Shown here piece by piece: positions 8,101 to 16,793 of a stretch of 64,000 nt of DNA. This DNA comes from Caballeronia sp. GAFFF1 (GTDB lineage: Bacteria > Pseudomonadota > Gammaproteobacteria > Burkholderiales > Burkholderiaceae), in contig NZ_JALQEM010000004.1 in assembly GCF_023630705.1 (NCBI RefSeq), positions 59,598-123,597 on the forward strand, in the 5' to 3' direction. The position numbers and the translations under genes were made by a program. Numbering within the stretch: the stretch's first letter is position 1; every line of letters starts with the position of its first letter. Under the pieces are notes generated by a model that saw only the letters and a list, made by a program, of their open reading frames with translations, made no database searches and had not been told where the DNA came from.

Positions 8101-9425
8101 TCGCGCTGGCGCTTCACTTCTTCTTCGCTGCGCGGCGGCACGCGTTCAGTGTAGATCGTGAAATTGGCGATCTGCCCGCGCGGATTGAAGCGCACGAGCT
8201 CGTTCAGCACGCGCGCCGGAACCGGCAGCGCGCGCGTGAATTCAGCGAGGATGCCGAGATCGGCTTCATCGCCCGTCACGCGAAAGAGCAGGCCGACGTT
8301 GACCGCCGCCGGGCGATACGTTGCACTGAGCGTCCGCGAGGTCAAAAGGCGCGCGACCGGCGTGCCGTCTTCGAGCGCGGGCTGGCCGAGTTCGGCGCGC
8401 AGGTCGGAGAGATTGAGCGTGTACGCGCCGTCCTTCTTGTCGACGGTCCAGCCAAAGCGCGCCACCGGAAGATCGAGTCGCGGCTGCGTCGCCCGCACGC
8501 GCAGCGCGATGTTGCCGCCCGCGAGGTCGCCGTTCGCGCTCTGCAACCCCCCGCGCGCGAAGTTGACCCAGATGCGGTTCTCCACGCGGCCGTCGTAGAT
8601 GGCGAACGGCATCTTCACGTAGCGCCCGAGCGTCGGCAGATCCAGCGGACCGGTCGACACGTACAGGCGGCCGGTCCAGTTCGCGGGCGCGCCCATCGCG
8701 CTGAAGGGTTCGTGGCGGAAGTCCGCGCGCAGGTCGAGCGGGCCGTGCAGCACGTCGCCGTCGGGCGGCGCGGCGAGCGCCACGCGATGACGCAGGCCGT
8801 CGTTCAGCACGGTGAGCCGCAGCCGCTTGAACGCGATCTCGGGCGCGCCGCGTTGGGCGTCGCGCCAACGCAGCGTGCCGTCGCGCAGCAGAATGTGCTC
8901 TTGTCCGAGCAGCCATGTGGTGAAAGCGTTGGAACCCGTGCGATGCGTCGGAACCGGAACGCCCGCGACCGTGACTTCGCCTTTGGCGTTGCGCGCGGCG
9001 ATTACGTCGGGGCCATCGACGGTCAAATCAGCCAGTTTCGGCTTGAGCGCGACGAGCGAGCGCCACGCGATACTCGCGCTCGCGTGCGGCACCGCGAGCC
9101 CCGGCGAGCCGTCGGCGGCGTCGATGCGAAGATTGTCGATGTCGATGGTCGGCTGCATGCCCGACCATCGCGCGGACAGCCGGCCGATGCGCAACTGCGC
9201 GTGCATGCGCGTGGAGACGGCTTCTTCGATGCGCGGCCTGAACGAATCGATCTGCGGCAGCACGACATAGCGCAGGCCGAGATAAATGCACGCCACCGCG
9301 AAATACAGCACGGCCGCGATGACGAGAACGACTTTGAGAACGCGCGACAGAACGCGCTCGGCGTTGCCGCTGGGCTCGGCTTGTCCAACTTCGGTCGGGT
9401 CGACGGATCGTCTGCTGTCGGACAT
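5154..9425 (-). CDS. YhdP/AsmA-like family envelope protein (TIGR02099 type)
   Basis: A very large protein of 1423 residues with one N-terminal membrane segment (LKVVLVIAAVLYFAVACIYL, about residues 31-50) and a long beta-rich periplasmic part. The IGRLSARWSGMQPTIDIDNLRI segment after the membrane helix and the C-terminal LTGNARIADG-TDDLSM-PARVQVHGSVDL region with the GLGALAADLALSQSIKKAF tail are typical of the YhdP branch of AsmA-like proteins. In E. coli YhdP, TamB and YdbH form bridges that carry phospholipids from the inner to the outer membrane; the same role is inferred here. I chose MSDSRR at 9425 because it is closest to the membrane anchor; the open frame runs further upstream to 9620 but that part is not family-like. 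It is divergent from glnE. Confidence 0.88.
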   Translation of the reverse strand: MSDSRRSVDPTEVGQAEPSGNAERVLSRVLKVVLVIAAVLYFAVACIYLGLRYVVLPQIDSFRPRIEEAVSTRMHAQLRIGRLSARWSGMQPTIDIDNLRIDAADGSPGLAVPHASASIAWRSLVALKPKLADLTVDGPDVIAARNAKGEVTVAGVPVPTHRTGSNAFTTWLLGQEHILLRDGTLRWRDAQRGAPEIAFKRLRLTVLNDGLRHRVALAAPPDGDVLHGPLDLRADFRHEPFSAMGAPANWTGRLYVSTGPLDLPTLGRYVKMPFAIYDGRVENRIWVNFARGGLQSANGDLAGGNIALRVRATQPRLDLPVARFGWTVDKKDGAYTLNLSDLRAELGQPALEDGTPVARLLTSRTLSATYRPAAVNVGLLFRVTGDEADLGILAEFTRALPVPARVLNELVRFNPRGQIANFTIYTERVPPRSEEEVKRQREKGDAKLLHYAFKGELQGISVQAQEPPPGLTANNHPRAGIPGIENLWGAVDANESQGTISIDTKNAAVTIPGAFDDPRLIFDSLQGHATWTVADAIAPGELRRAFAIHLDTLRVKNADAEGEVTAAYWNQGHGRGNLDLKAKVAHLNATHLVRYLPTSLNERVRVYLGHALQAGVARNATLEVHGDLTRFPYAKFPDAGVFRIEAPFTGGKFDPTPFPPRKMANGLPNFWPAFEGIDGTFTLAQNKLGFDIHRGHYKGVAVSRVIGRIDDTGNRETKLWIDGQARGPLADMLQYVDNSSLGLMAKHATRKLDAKGNASLALTLGIPRYRPPPPLPPLRTEYKGSLTFADNEVAYASLPPLTHLRGRADFAAKTVTLDSLTAQLLGGDVRATGGVRPDGSYAFDVNGRIGTDAAARFNGRMTPQVTQLLTRIDGAAPYELHVRGAKNALPDVQAKADLTGVGIDLPAPFGKAKGAPMPFTFSFAPAPGAASDLHDARLTLGPLAAHYELRRIGRAEVKIDPENPAAPMNMRATLQAVRGAIAVNKPADLPAEGVTADVDLKTLDADAWRKVLADATPAQTTPPPPSATASDTVRQFVPTRAALHIGALKLLDRRWEHIAIDAREEWSDRKWLANIASDQVAGSVAFTPGAVKGGPGAVQARLDKVAIPDKVDNAPGEKTMSKPPRNLPSIDVIVNQLLLRGRDLGRLEVDAHNEEVADEPIWTLDKLQLANPDATFTANAIWRALPGAEPPRDGDATPRRTSVDFRLDVKNGGQFLDRFGVPHSVSGATGSVSGHAGWNGGPTAVDLPTLDGTVAVDLRHGQILRAPAAAKWLGILSLRSLANLLTLHFEDVVGKGLPFEKLTGNARIADGIGRTDDLSMITPPARVQVHGSVDLPKKTQDLRVKVIPTVGAGAVALGAAVINPLLGLGALAADLALSQSIKKAFAVDYSITGSWTKPVVQRLHGDQGKIESPAAVARPSVAQ

Positions 9426-9622
9426 GCTGCGGCTGTTCGGCGATATGGTAGTTTTGCGTGTTCGACGCTGAAATGTAACACAGGGCAAGGCGCGGACATC
9501 TGCGGCGTGCGCGCGCCGAACCGCCCGCAAAGGCCCGCTGCGCAAGCCTTCCGGGCGCGCCGCGTGCGCCCGCCCGCGTGCCGAAACACTCGACGCAAAG
9601 CAACCTGCGAGCCTAACCATTC

Positions 9623-12415
9623 ATGACCGATGTGACTCTGCGCAGTTCCGGCTACTCCACTTATGCAGCCCGCGCGTATGCCGCGCGCGTCGAACTGGCA
9701 TCGAACGTGGCGGAGTGGGTGCAGTCGCCCGTCACGCGCGAGTGGATCGAAGCGCGTCTCGACGCGCACTGCGCGCGCTCCTCGTCGAACGGCTCGCTCG
9801 ACGAAGCCGCGCTCAAGACGGCGCTGCGGCGTCTCCGAGTGGACGTGTTCTGCACCGTGATGGAGCGCGATCTGCGCGGCGCGGCCGATGTCGCCGAAGT
9901 CACCGGCGCGATGACCGATCTCGCCGAAGTCACCATTCAGCGCGCGCTCGCCGTGCTGACGGCGGACCTCGAAACGCTGTTCGGCGAACCGCGCGGGCCG
10001 AACGGCGAGCGGCTCACGCTCGGCGTCGTCGGCATGGGCAAGCTCGGCGGGCGCGAGTTGAACGCGTCGTCGGATATCGATCTGATCTTTGTCTACGAAG
10101 ACGACGGCGAAACCGCCGGCGGCACGCGCGCGCCGCTCGCGACGCAGGAATTCTTCACGCGGCTCGGACGGCGGCTGATCGGCGCGCTCGCGGAAATCAC
10201 GCAGGACGGCTACGTGTTTCGCGTCGACATGCGGCTGCGTCCGAACGGCGATTCGGGGCCGCTCGTGTGCAGTCTCGGCATGCTCGAAGAGTACTTTTAC
10301 GTGCAAGGCCGCGAGTGGGAGCGCTACGCGTGGATCAAGGCGCGGCTCGTGTCCGAGCGCGAAAGCGAGTCCGCGCAGCGGCTCGCGAAGCAACTCGACG
10401 CGATCGCCACGCCGTTCGTCTACCGCCGCTATCTCGATTACGGCGTGATTGCGGCGATTCGCTCGCTGCATCAGCAGATTCGCCAGGAAGCGCGGCGGCG
10501 CGCGTCCATGCGACCGGACAAGGCCGACGATATCAAGCTCGGGCGCGGCGGCATCCGCGAAATCGAGTTCAGCGCGCAAGTGTTTCAGTTGATTCGCGGC
10601 GGTCAGGCAGCGGATTTTCGTATCCGGCCGACGCTCGCCGTGCTCGAACGCGCGGCGGCCAACGGGCTCATCGCGCCTGCGGTACGCGAAGCGCTCACCG
10701 ACGCGTATCTCTTCCTGCGCACGGTCGAGCATCGTCTGCAATATCGCAACGACGCGCAGACGCACGCCATGCCCGTGGCCGACGAGGAGCGCGCGCTGCT
10801 GGCGTCGTCGCTCGGCTTTGCGGATTACGCCGCGCTCATGACCCGGCTCGACGCGCACCGCGAATTCGTCGAGCAGCAGTTCGACGCCATCTTCGCCGAC
10901 AAGGTGAGCGGCGAGCGCGGCTGCGGCGTGGCGGACGATTCGGCGGCGTCGTGGATCTGGAGCAGCGCGCTCGCCGACGAATCCGCGCAGGACGAACTCA
11001 CCGCGCGGCTCATGGAACTGGGTTTCGCGGACCCGGCGCCGGTGCTCGCGCGGCTGACGGGCGTGTGGAACTCGTCGCGGTATGCCGGGCTGCCGGAGCA
11101 AAGCCGTGGCCGGTTCGACATCGTCGCGCAGCGCGCGCTCGAAGCCGTGCAGTCCGTCGACGCGGCGCGCCGCGTGGACACCATCGCGCGTCTCTTCGAT
11201 CTGCTCGAAGCGACGGCGAAGCGCGGCGCGTACCTCGCGTTGCTCACCGAATATCCGGCGGCGCTCGACCGCGTGCTCTCGGTGCTGTCGGGGTCGCGCT
11301 GGGCAGCGGGCTATCTCATCCGCCATCCGCAATTGCTCGACGAATTGCTCGACGACGAAGCGATTTCCAGCCCGTTCGACTGGCCCGAATTCCGGCGCGC
11401 GCTGAATGCGCGTCTCGCCGCCGCCGAGGACGCCGAGCATCAGATGGACTTGCTGCGCCACGCGCATCAGGCCGAAGTGTTCCGCATTTTGCTGCTGGAT
11501 CTGGCCGGGCGGCTGACGGTCGAGCACGTGAGCGACCGCTTGTCCGAACTCGCGGACGCGGTGCTCGACGTGACCGTCGAAACCGTCTGGAAGCAGTTCC
11601 CGAAGCGGCATCGCGAGACGCCGCGGTTTTCGGTCATCGCGTATGGAAAGCTGGGCGGGAAGGAACTGGGCTACGCGTCGGATCTCGATCTGATCTTTCT
11701 CTACGACGACCCCGACGACGCCGCGTCCGACATCTACGCGATGTTCGCGCGCCGCCTGATTACATGGCTCACGGCGGCGACGGGCGCGGGCACGCTGTTC
11801 GACGTCGACTTGCGGCTGCGGCCGAACGGCGAGTCCGGCCTGTTGGTCACGAGCCTCGATTCGTTTCGCCGCTATCAGCTACGCGAGGGCGACGCGGCCA
11901 ATACCGCGTGGGTCTGGGAGCATCAGGCGCTGTCGCGGGCGCGGTTCAGCGCGGGCGATGCCGACATCGGCGCGCAATTCGAAGCGATTCGCGCCGACGT
12001 GCTGGTGATGGAGCGCGATGCGGCCGCGCTCGCGCTCGAAATCGTCGCCATGCGCGAGCGCGTGGCGGCGGGGCATCCGAATCGCAGCGATCTGTTCGAC
12101 CTGAAGCACGATCGCGGCGGCATGGTCGATATCGAGTTCATCGTGCAGTACTGGGTGTTGCTGCATGCGCGCACTCACCGTGAATTTCTGCGCAACGCGG
12201 GGAACATCACGCTGCTGAAGATCGCGGCGCGGAGCGGCCTCATTTCGGAGCCCGATGCTGAGACGATCGGCGCGGCGTACCGGTATTACCGCAAGCTCCA
12301 GCACACGCTGCGGCTCGACGGCATGGAGAAGGCGCGCGTCGATCCGGCTGTCGTGCGGGCGGAGCGTGAAGCGGTGACGGGGCTCTGGCGGCGCGTTTTT
12401 GGTGATGGGATGTGA
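9623..12415 (+). CDS. glnE: Bifunctional glutamine synthetase adenylyltransferase / adenylyl-removing enzyme
   Basis: Adds AMP to, and removes it from, a tyrosine of glutamine synthetase in answer to PII signalling, and so sets nitrogen assimilation. The 930-residue protein has two nucleotidyltransferase domains: the first with GMGKLGGRELNASSDIDLIF near residue 140 (removing activity) and the second with YGKLGGKELGYASDLDLIF near residue 675 (adenylylation). Each is followed by an all-alpha region with a GRGGIREIEF or DRGGMVDIEF motif. The length matches full GlnE. The gene is divergent from the YhdP-like gene. The stretch right after its stop codon contains decayed copies of its own 3' end (12416-12880). 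Confidence 0.96.
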   Translation: MTDVTLRSSGYSTYAARAYAARVELASNVAEWVQSPVTREWIEARLDAHCARSSSNGSLDEAALKTALRRLRVDVFCTVMERDLRGAADVAEVTGAMTDLAEVTIQRALAVLTADLETLFGEPRGPNGERLTLGVVGMGKLGGRELNASSDIDLIFVYEDDGETAGGTRAPLATQEFFTRLGRRLIGALAEITQDGYVFRVDMRLRPNGDSGPLVCSLGMLEEYFYVQGREWERYAWIKARLVSERESESAQRLAKQLDAIATPFVYRRYLDYGVIAAIRSLHQQIRQEARRRASMRPDKADDIKLGRGGIREIEFSAQVFQLIRGGQAADFRIRPTLAVLERAAANGLIAPAVREALTDAYLFLRTVEHRLQYRNDAQTHAMPVADEERALLASSLGFADYAALMTRLDAHREFVEQQFDAIFADKVSGERGCGVADDSAASWIWSSALADESAQDELTARLMELGFADPAPVLARLTGVWNSSRYAGLPEQSRGRFDIVAQRALEAVQSVDAARRVDTIARLFDLLEATAKRGAYLALLTEYPAALDRVLSVLSGSRWAAGYLIRHPQLLDELLDDEAISSPFDWPEFRRALNARLAAAEDAEHQMDLLRHAHQAEVFRILLLDLAGRLTVEHVSDRLSELADAVLDVTVETVWKQFPKRHRETPRFSVIAYGKLGGKELGYASDLDLIFLYDDPDDAASDIYAMFARRLITWLTAATGAGTLFDVDLRLRPNGESGLLVTSLDSFRRYQLREGDAANTAWVWEHQALSRARFSAGDADIGAQFEAIRADVLVMERDAAALALEIVAMRERVAAGHPNRSDLFDLKHDRGGMVDIEFIVQYWVLLHARTHREFLRNAGNITLLKIAARSGLISEPDAETIGAAYRYYRKLQHTLRLDGMEKARVDPAVVRAEREAVTGLWRRVFGDGM

Positions 12416-12880
12416 GCGGCGGGTGTTTGGCGCGTGACAGGCGACGGGATATAAACCGCGCATGCGTGGCGGAATGTGGGCGGCGCGTGCGAGGCCGGTG
12501 TCCGGCGTGTCCGGAAGCAGGAGCGCACGCCGCGGCTCGACCGCACCGAGAAATCGCGCGTCGACCCGGCTGGCGTGGGCGTCCTGCGTGAAGCGGTGAC
12601 GGCGCCTAGCGGCGCGTGTTCGGCGACGCGATGTGAGGGGCGCCTCGTTGGCGCGCGTTCGGACTCGTTCAGCGGTGAGTGCCGGCGATGTCCGCCGCGC
12701 GTGTTCGGTGACGGAATGTTGGCGGCCCGTGCTTGGCACGAGAGAGGCGCGCGAGGAGCCTCTGCTTGACACTAAGATGCGTGCGTGGCGGGCGAGTGGC
12801 GGCGCAATGTGCGCCGCGCGTGCCTGGCGCGCGGGCGGCGCGTGAGCGGCAGGCGAAAAGCGCGCTTCCGCTCGCTAGAT
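12416..12880 (+). repeat. Degenerate tandem copies of the glnE 3' end
   Basis: This 465-base gap holds no intact gene. Its best copy spans about 12510-12636 and aligns with the last about 120 bases of glnE (12296-12415). In translation, the segment RKLQHTLRLDGMEKARVDPA of GlnE is matched by RKQERTPRLDRTEKSRVDPA, followed in both by a REAVT motif. A shorter third copy at about 12690-12725 again encodes RVFGDGM, the exact GlnE C-terminus, and weaker copies of the last 35 bases appear at about 12417-12453 and 12790-12850. The copies carry substitutions and small indels, and no stable reading frame is kept, so they look like relics of repeated duplication. Confidence 0.7.
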
Positions 12881-14533
12881 TCACGCCGCCAGCATTTCCT
12901 TCGCGTGCTTGCGCGTCGTCGCGGTGATTTCGATACCGCCGAGCATCCGCGCCACTTCCTCGATGCGCTTCGCCTTGTCGAGCGGCGTCACGGTGCTGAC
13001 GGTGCCGCCGGCATCGTCGGACGACTTCGCCACCTGGAAGTGCTGGTCGCCGCGCGCGGCCACTTGCGGCAAGTGCGTGACGCACAGCACCTGACGGTCG
13101 CGCCCGAGCTGATGCAGCAGCCGTCCGACGACTTCCGCGACGCCGCCGCCGATGCCCGTGTCCACTTCGTCGAAAATGAGCGTGGGCGTCGGGCTCGCGG
13201 TACTCGCGATCACCGCGAGCGCGAGGCTGATACGCGCCAGTTCGCCGCCCGAGGCAACCTTCGCAAGCGGCCGCAACGCGACGCCCGCGTGACCGGCAAC
13301 GCGAAACTCGATCTGCTCAAGCCCGTTCGCGCCGCCTTCCGCAAGCGGCACGAGCGCGACTTCGAAGCTGCCGCCCGCCATCGACAATTCCTGCATGCCT
13401 TCGGTGACCGCTTTCGAGAGCGACTTCGCCGCCTTCGCGCGCGCCTTCGAGAGCACGTTCGCTTCGGCGAGATACGCGTCTTTCGCTTTCGCGGCGGCGG
13501 CGTTCAGCGCGTCGAGATCCGCGGCGGCGTCGAGTTCGGCGAGCTGACGGCGGCGCGTTTCGTGTTCTTCCGGCAGGGCTTCGGGCTGAAGGCGGAACTT
13601 GCGCGCCGTCGAATGAAGCTGATCCATGCGCTTTTCGACTTGCGCGAGCCGGTCCGGGTCGAGCTCCAGCCGCTGCGCATAGTGCGACAGCGAGTACGAC
13701 GCCTCCTGCAACTGGATCTCGGCCGGTTCGAGCGAGGCGAGCACGTCGTTCAGCGCCGGGTCGATGTCGGCGAGAGACCGCAGCTTCGAGATGATTGCGC
13801 CGAGTTGCGAGATCATCGCGTCATCGGATTCGGACAGTTCGCCGAGCGCGTTCTGCACGCCGTCGATCAGACTTGCCGAATGCGACAGCCGACGGTGCTC
13901 CGCGCTCACTTCCTCCCATTCGCCCGGCTGCGGCGCGAGCTTGTCGAATTCGCTGAGTTGCCAGGCAAGGCGTTCGCGTTCCAGTTGCAGTTCGCGGTCG
14001 CGGCTTTGCGCGGCATCGACGGCTTGCTGCGCTTCGCGCCAAGCTCGCCACGCGCGATTCACGGCGGCCGCCGTATCCACGAGACCGGCGTGTGTGTCGA
14101 ACAATTCGCGCTGAGCGTCGGGCCGCATCAATAACTGATGCGCGTGCTGGCCGTGGATATCCACGAGCATTTCGCCCACTTCGCGCAACTGCGTGAGCGT
14201 CGCCGGCGTGCCGTTGATGAATGCGCGCGAGCGGCCGCTCGAATCGATCACGCGGCGCAGCATCACCGTGTCGCCGTCTTGCGAAAGCGCGTGCTCGTCG
14301 AGCCAGCGAACCACTTGGGCGTGCGTGCCGAACTCGGCGGTGATGTCCGCGCGCTGCTCGCCGGTGCGCACGACGCTCGCATCGGCGCGCGCGCCGAGCG
14401 TGAGGGCGAGGGCGTCGATCAGAATCGATTTGCCCGCGCCGGTTTCACCCGAAAAGACCGTGAAGCCCGAATCGAATTCGATGTCGAGCGCGGCGACGAT
14501 GACGAAGTCTCGAATGGAGAGATGACGGAGCAT
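12881..14533 (-). CDS. recN: DNA repair protein RecN
   Basis: An SMC-like ATPase acting early in double-strand-break repair by holding DNA ends. The 550-residue protein has the N-terminal MLRHLSIRDFVIV start typical of RecN, Walker A GETGAGKS at residues 29-36, a long central coiled coil (about 150-370), and near the C-terminus the ABC signature LASGGELARISLAL followed by Walker B TLIFDEVDTGIGG. The C-terminus RKHAKEMLAA is complete. It lies 35 bases downstream of nadK on the same strand, an arrangement common in Burkholderiaceae, so co-transcription is likely. I saw no clear LexA box before it. Confidence 0.95.
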   Translation of the reverse strand: MLRHLSIRDFVIVAALDIEFDSGFTVFSGETGAGKSILIDALALTLGARADASVVRTGEQRADITAEFGTHAQVVRWLDEHALSQDGDTVMLRRVIDSSGRSRAFINGTPATLTQLREVGEMLVDIHGQHAHQLLMRPDAQRELFDTHAGLVDTAAAVNRAWRAWREAQQAVDAAQSRDRELQLERERLAWQLSEFDKLAPQPGEWEEVSAEHRRLSHSASLIDGVQNALGELSESDDAMISQLGAIISKLRSLADIDPALNDVLASLEPAEIQLQEASYSLSHYAQRLELDPDRLAQVEKRMDQLHSTARKFRLQPEALPEEHETRRRQLAELDAAADLDALNAAAAKAKDAYLAEANVLSKARAKAAKSLSKAVTEGMQELSMAGGSFEVALVPLAEGGANGLEQIEFRVAGHAGVALRPLAKVASGGELARISLALAVIASTASPTPTLIFDEVDTGIGGGVAEVVGRLLHQLGRDRQVLCVTHLPQVAARGDQHFQVAKSSDDAGGTVSTVTPLDKAKRIEEVARMLGGIEITATTRKHAKEMLAA

Positions 14534-14568
14534 GGACGCTTCGGGAAGGGTTCGGCAAAGTTGTGCGG

Positions 14569-15462
14569 TCAGACAGACGAGTCCTGCGAGGGATGCTCGT
14601 TCCAGTGCAGTTTCTTGCGCAGCGTGGCGTACGTGCTGTAGCCGACCGGATGCAGCACCGGCACGGTATGCCGGGAGCGCCGCACCTCGATGGCGTCGTT
14701 CAGTTCGACGGCGGTGAACGACTGCATGTCGAAATTCACGTTGACGTCGCGCCCGCCGATGATCTGGATGGTGACCTTGGAGTCGTCCGGCAGCACGATC
14801 GGACGATTCGAAAGCGAATGCGGCGCGATCGGCACGAGCACGAAGCCTTGAAGTTGCGGATGCAGAATCGGCCCGGCGGAAGAAAGCGCGTACGCCGTGG
14901 AGCCGGTCGGCGTGGCGACGATCAGCCCGTCGGAGCGCTGGTTGTACATGAAGTGGCCGTCCACCGAGACGCGCAACTCCGCCATGCCCGAGAAGCCGCT
15001 GCGATTCACGACCACGTCGTTGAACGCGAGCGCGTGATAGATCGGCTTGTCGTTGCGCACGATGCGCGCTTCGAGCAGGCTGCGCTCCTCGCGTTCGAAC
15101 TGCCCCGCGAGCATTTGCGGCACGCGTTCGCGCATTTCCTTGAGCGGAATGTCCGTGATGAAGCCGAGCCGTCCGTGATTCACCCCGATGAGCGGCGTTC
15201 TATACGGCGCGAGTTGACGGCCCACGCCGAGCATGGTGCCGTCGCCGCCGAGAACGACGGCCACATCCGCCCGCGCGCCGATCTCCGCGATGGACAGCGC
15301 GGGATAGTCGGTCACGCCGACATCCTTCGCGGTGCCGGCTTCGAACACCACGTCGAAGCCCTGGTTCGCAATGTGCTCCGCGAGCGATCGCAGCGGGGCC
15401 TCGATGCCGGGCGTGTTGGTTCGCCCGACCAGGGCGACGGTCTTGAATTGGCCAATTTCCAT
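14569..15462 (-). CDS. nadK: NAD kinase
   Basis: Phosphorylates NAD+ to NADP+ with ATP (or polyphosphate). The 297-residue protein has the family GGDGTMLG motif near residue 73, the LGFITDIP segment, the conserved NDVVVNR at about 138-144, and the [16 protein letters not shown] glycine-rich motif near 182-197. The length is usual. ATG at 15462 lacks a strong Shine-Dalgarno sequence. It is divergent from hrcA and is probably followed by recN in one transcript. A terminator-like hairpin stands in its leader (15496-15529). Confidence 0.95.
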   Translation of the reverse strand: MEIGQFKTVALVGRTNTPGIEAPLRSLAEHIANQGFDVVFEAGTAKDVGVTDYPALSIAEIGARADVAVVLGGDGTMLGVGRQLAPYRTPLIGVNHGRLGFITDIPLKEMRERVPQMLAGQFEREERSLLEARIVRNDKPIYHALAFNDVVVNRSGFSGMAELRVSVDGHFMYNQRSDGLIVATPTGSTAYALSSAGPILHPQLQGFVLVPIAPHSLSNRPIVLPDDSKVTIQIIGGRDVNVNFDMQSFTAVELNDAIEVRRSRHTVPVLHPVGYSTYATLRKKLHWNEHPSQDSSV

Positions 15463-15495
15463 GCCGGCATTACACCATAGGTAGGAGGCGAAAAG

Positions 15496-15529
15496 AACCG
15501 GGGCCGCTCGGTCTCAGGCAGCCCCGGTT
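15496..15529 (-). terminator. Terminator-like hairpin in the nadK leader
   Basis: AACCGGGGC and GCCCCGGTT form a perfect nine-bp stem with a 16-base loop. On the minus strand it is followed by CTTTT, as in an intrinsic terminator, 34 bases before the nadK start codon. No minus-strand gene lies upstream that would need a terminator here (hrcA runs the other way), so it belongs to the nadK leader or is a promoter-region palindrome. Confidence 0.5.
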
Positions 15530-15648
15530 TGTCGCTAGAATGGAGCGGACATTGAACGATCGGCGCGCCGCCGAACGCGGCCCGGAACGGCGCGAGCCCG
15601 CGGCGGCAGCCGTCGCCGCGCTTTGACACGTTGCGTTAAACTTTGCCC

Positions 15649-16665
15649 ATGCTAGACCCACGTGCACAAACCCTCCTGAAAACGTTGATCGAGCGTTACA
15701 TCGCCGAAGGTCAGCCGGTCGGTTCGCGCACGTTATCACGTCACTCCGGCCTCGAACTGAGTCCTGCCACCATCCGCAACGTGATGTCGGACCTCGAGGA
15801 CCTCGGCCTCGTCGCGAGCCCGCATACGTCGGCGGGGCGCATTCCGACGCCGCGGGGCTATCGCCTGTTCGTCGATACCATGCTGACGGTCGAAGCCCCG
15901 CAGGACGAGGCGATGACCACGGCCGTCAAGACGCGCCTGCAAGGCGAGGAGCCGCAGAAGATCGTCGCGGCGGCGGCGAGCGTGTTGTCCAGTCTGTCCT
16001 CGTTCGCAGGCGTGATCCTCACGCCGCGCCGCAGTCACATGTTCAAGCAGATCGAGTTCATGCGGCTGTCGGACAAGCGCATTCTGCTCATCATCGTGAC
16101 GCCGGAAGGCGACGTGCAAAACCGCATGATGGCCACGCAGCGCGACTACTCGCCCTCGCAACTCACCGAAGCCTCCAATTACATCAACGCGCATTTCGCG
16201 GGCCTGTCCTTCGACGAAGTGCGCCGCCGGCTGCGCGAGGAAATCGACCAGTTGCGCGGCGACATGACCACGCTGATGCAAGCGGCGGTCGTCGCGAGCA
16301 CGGCCGAGACCGATCCCGGCGAGACCGTGCTGATTTCCGGCGAGCGCAACCTGCTCGAAGTCGCGGACCTTTCGTCCGACATGGCGCGGCTGCGCAAACT
16401 CTTCGACCTCTTCGACCAAAAGACGAGCCTCCTGCAATTGCTGGATGTATCGAGTCACGCGCAAGGCGTGCAGATTTTCATCGGCGGGGAATCGAATCTT
16501 GTGCCGATCGAGGAGATGAGCGTCGTCACCGCGCCGTACGAAGTGAACGGCAAGATAGTCGGCACGCTCGGCGTGATCGGCCCGACGCGCATGGCCTACA
16601 ACCGCGTGATTCCCATCGTCGATATCACGGCGCGCCTGCTGTCGATGTCGCTCAGCCAGCAATAG
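15649..16665 (+). CDS. hrcA: Heat-inducible transcription repressor HrcA
   Basis: HrcA represses chaperone genes by binding CIRCE inverted repeats and is re-folded by GroEL. The 338-residue protein shows the N-terminal winged helix ([17 protein letters not shown] and [19 protein letters not shown]), the [18 protein letters not shown] linker, and the C-terminal effector domain ending [22 protein letters not shown] at 15649 is preferred over the TTG two codons upstream. No CIRCE element (TTAGCACTC-N9-GAGTGCTAA) was seen in this window, so its targets (probably groESL) lie elsewhere. It is upstream of hemH and the sigma-32-type chaperone genes. Confidence 0.95.
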   Translation: MLDPRAQTLLKTLIERYIAEGQPVGSRTLSRHSGLELSPATIRNVMSDLEDLGLVASPHTSAGRIPTPRGYRLFVDTMLTVEAPQDEAMTTAVKTRLQGEEPQKIVAAAASVLSSLSSFAGVILTPRRSHMFKQIEFMRLSDKRILLIIVTPEGDVQNRMMATQRDYSPSQLTEASNYINAHFAGLSFDEVRRRLREEIDQLRGDMTTLMQAAVVASTAETDPGETVLISGERNLLEVADLSSDMARLRKLFDLFDQKTSLLQLLDVSSHAQGVQIFIGGESNLVPIEEMSVVTAPYEVNGKIVGTLGVIGPTRMAYNRVIPIVDITARLLSMSLSQQ

Positions 16666-16749
16666 CACGCCTTTGCAGGCATCTTGCCGCGCCGCCGGAC
16701 GCGCCGCCACTAGGCCGTTCGGCCGATGCAGCGTGCTGGAACGCGCCGC

Positions 16750-16755
16750 TATAAT
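16750..16755 (+). promoter_or_regulatory. -10 promoter hexamer upstream of hemH
   Basis: Perfect TATAAT 38 bases before the hemH start codon. No recognisable -35 hexamer at the usual distance. Confidence 0.4.
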
Positions 16756-16793
16756 GGCCGTCACCTTTCGATGACTTCTGGCCGCCTTGCCCT

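Noticed and set aside
5214..9626. A 1470-codon open frame on the plus strand opposite the YhdP-like gene
   Set aside because: It is fully antisense to a recognisable protein, is extremely rich in Arg, Ala and Gly, and shows no family motif. Such frames arise in high-GC genes whose third codon positions avoid stops on the other strand.
9023..11611. An 862-codon minus-strand frame opposite glnE and the start of the YhdP gene
   Set aside because: It overlaps two real genes in other frames and has no recognisable motif; an antisense artefact of GC-rich coding sequence.
12476..12769. A 97-codon frame in the glnE-recN gap
   Set aside because: Its similarity to GlnE shows it is a decayed duplicate of the glnE end; the frame continues into unrelated sequence and has no start context, so it is listed as repeat, not gene.
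15623..15651. TTGACA upstream of hrcA as a promoter
   Set aside because: No acceptable -10 box is found at 16-18 bases; it would overlap the start codon.
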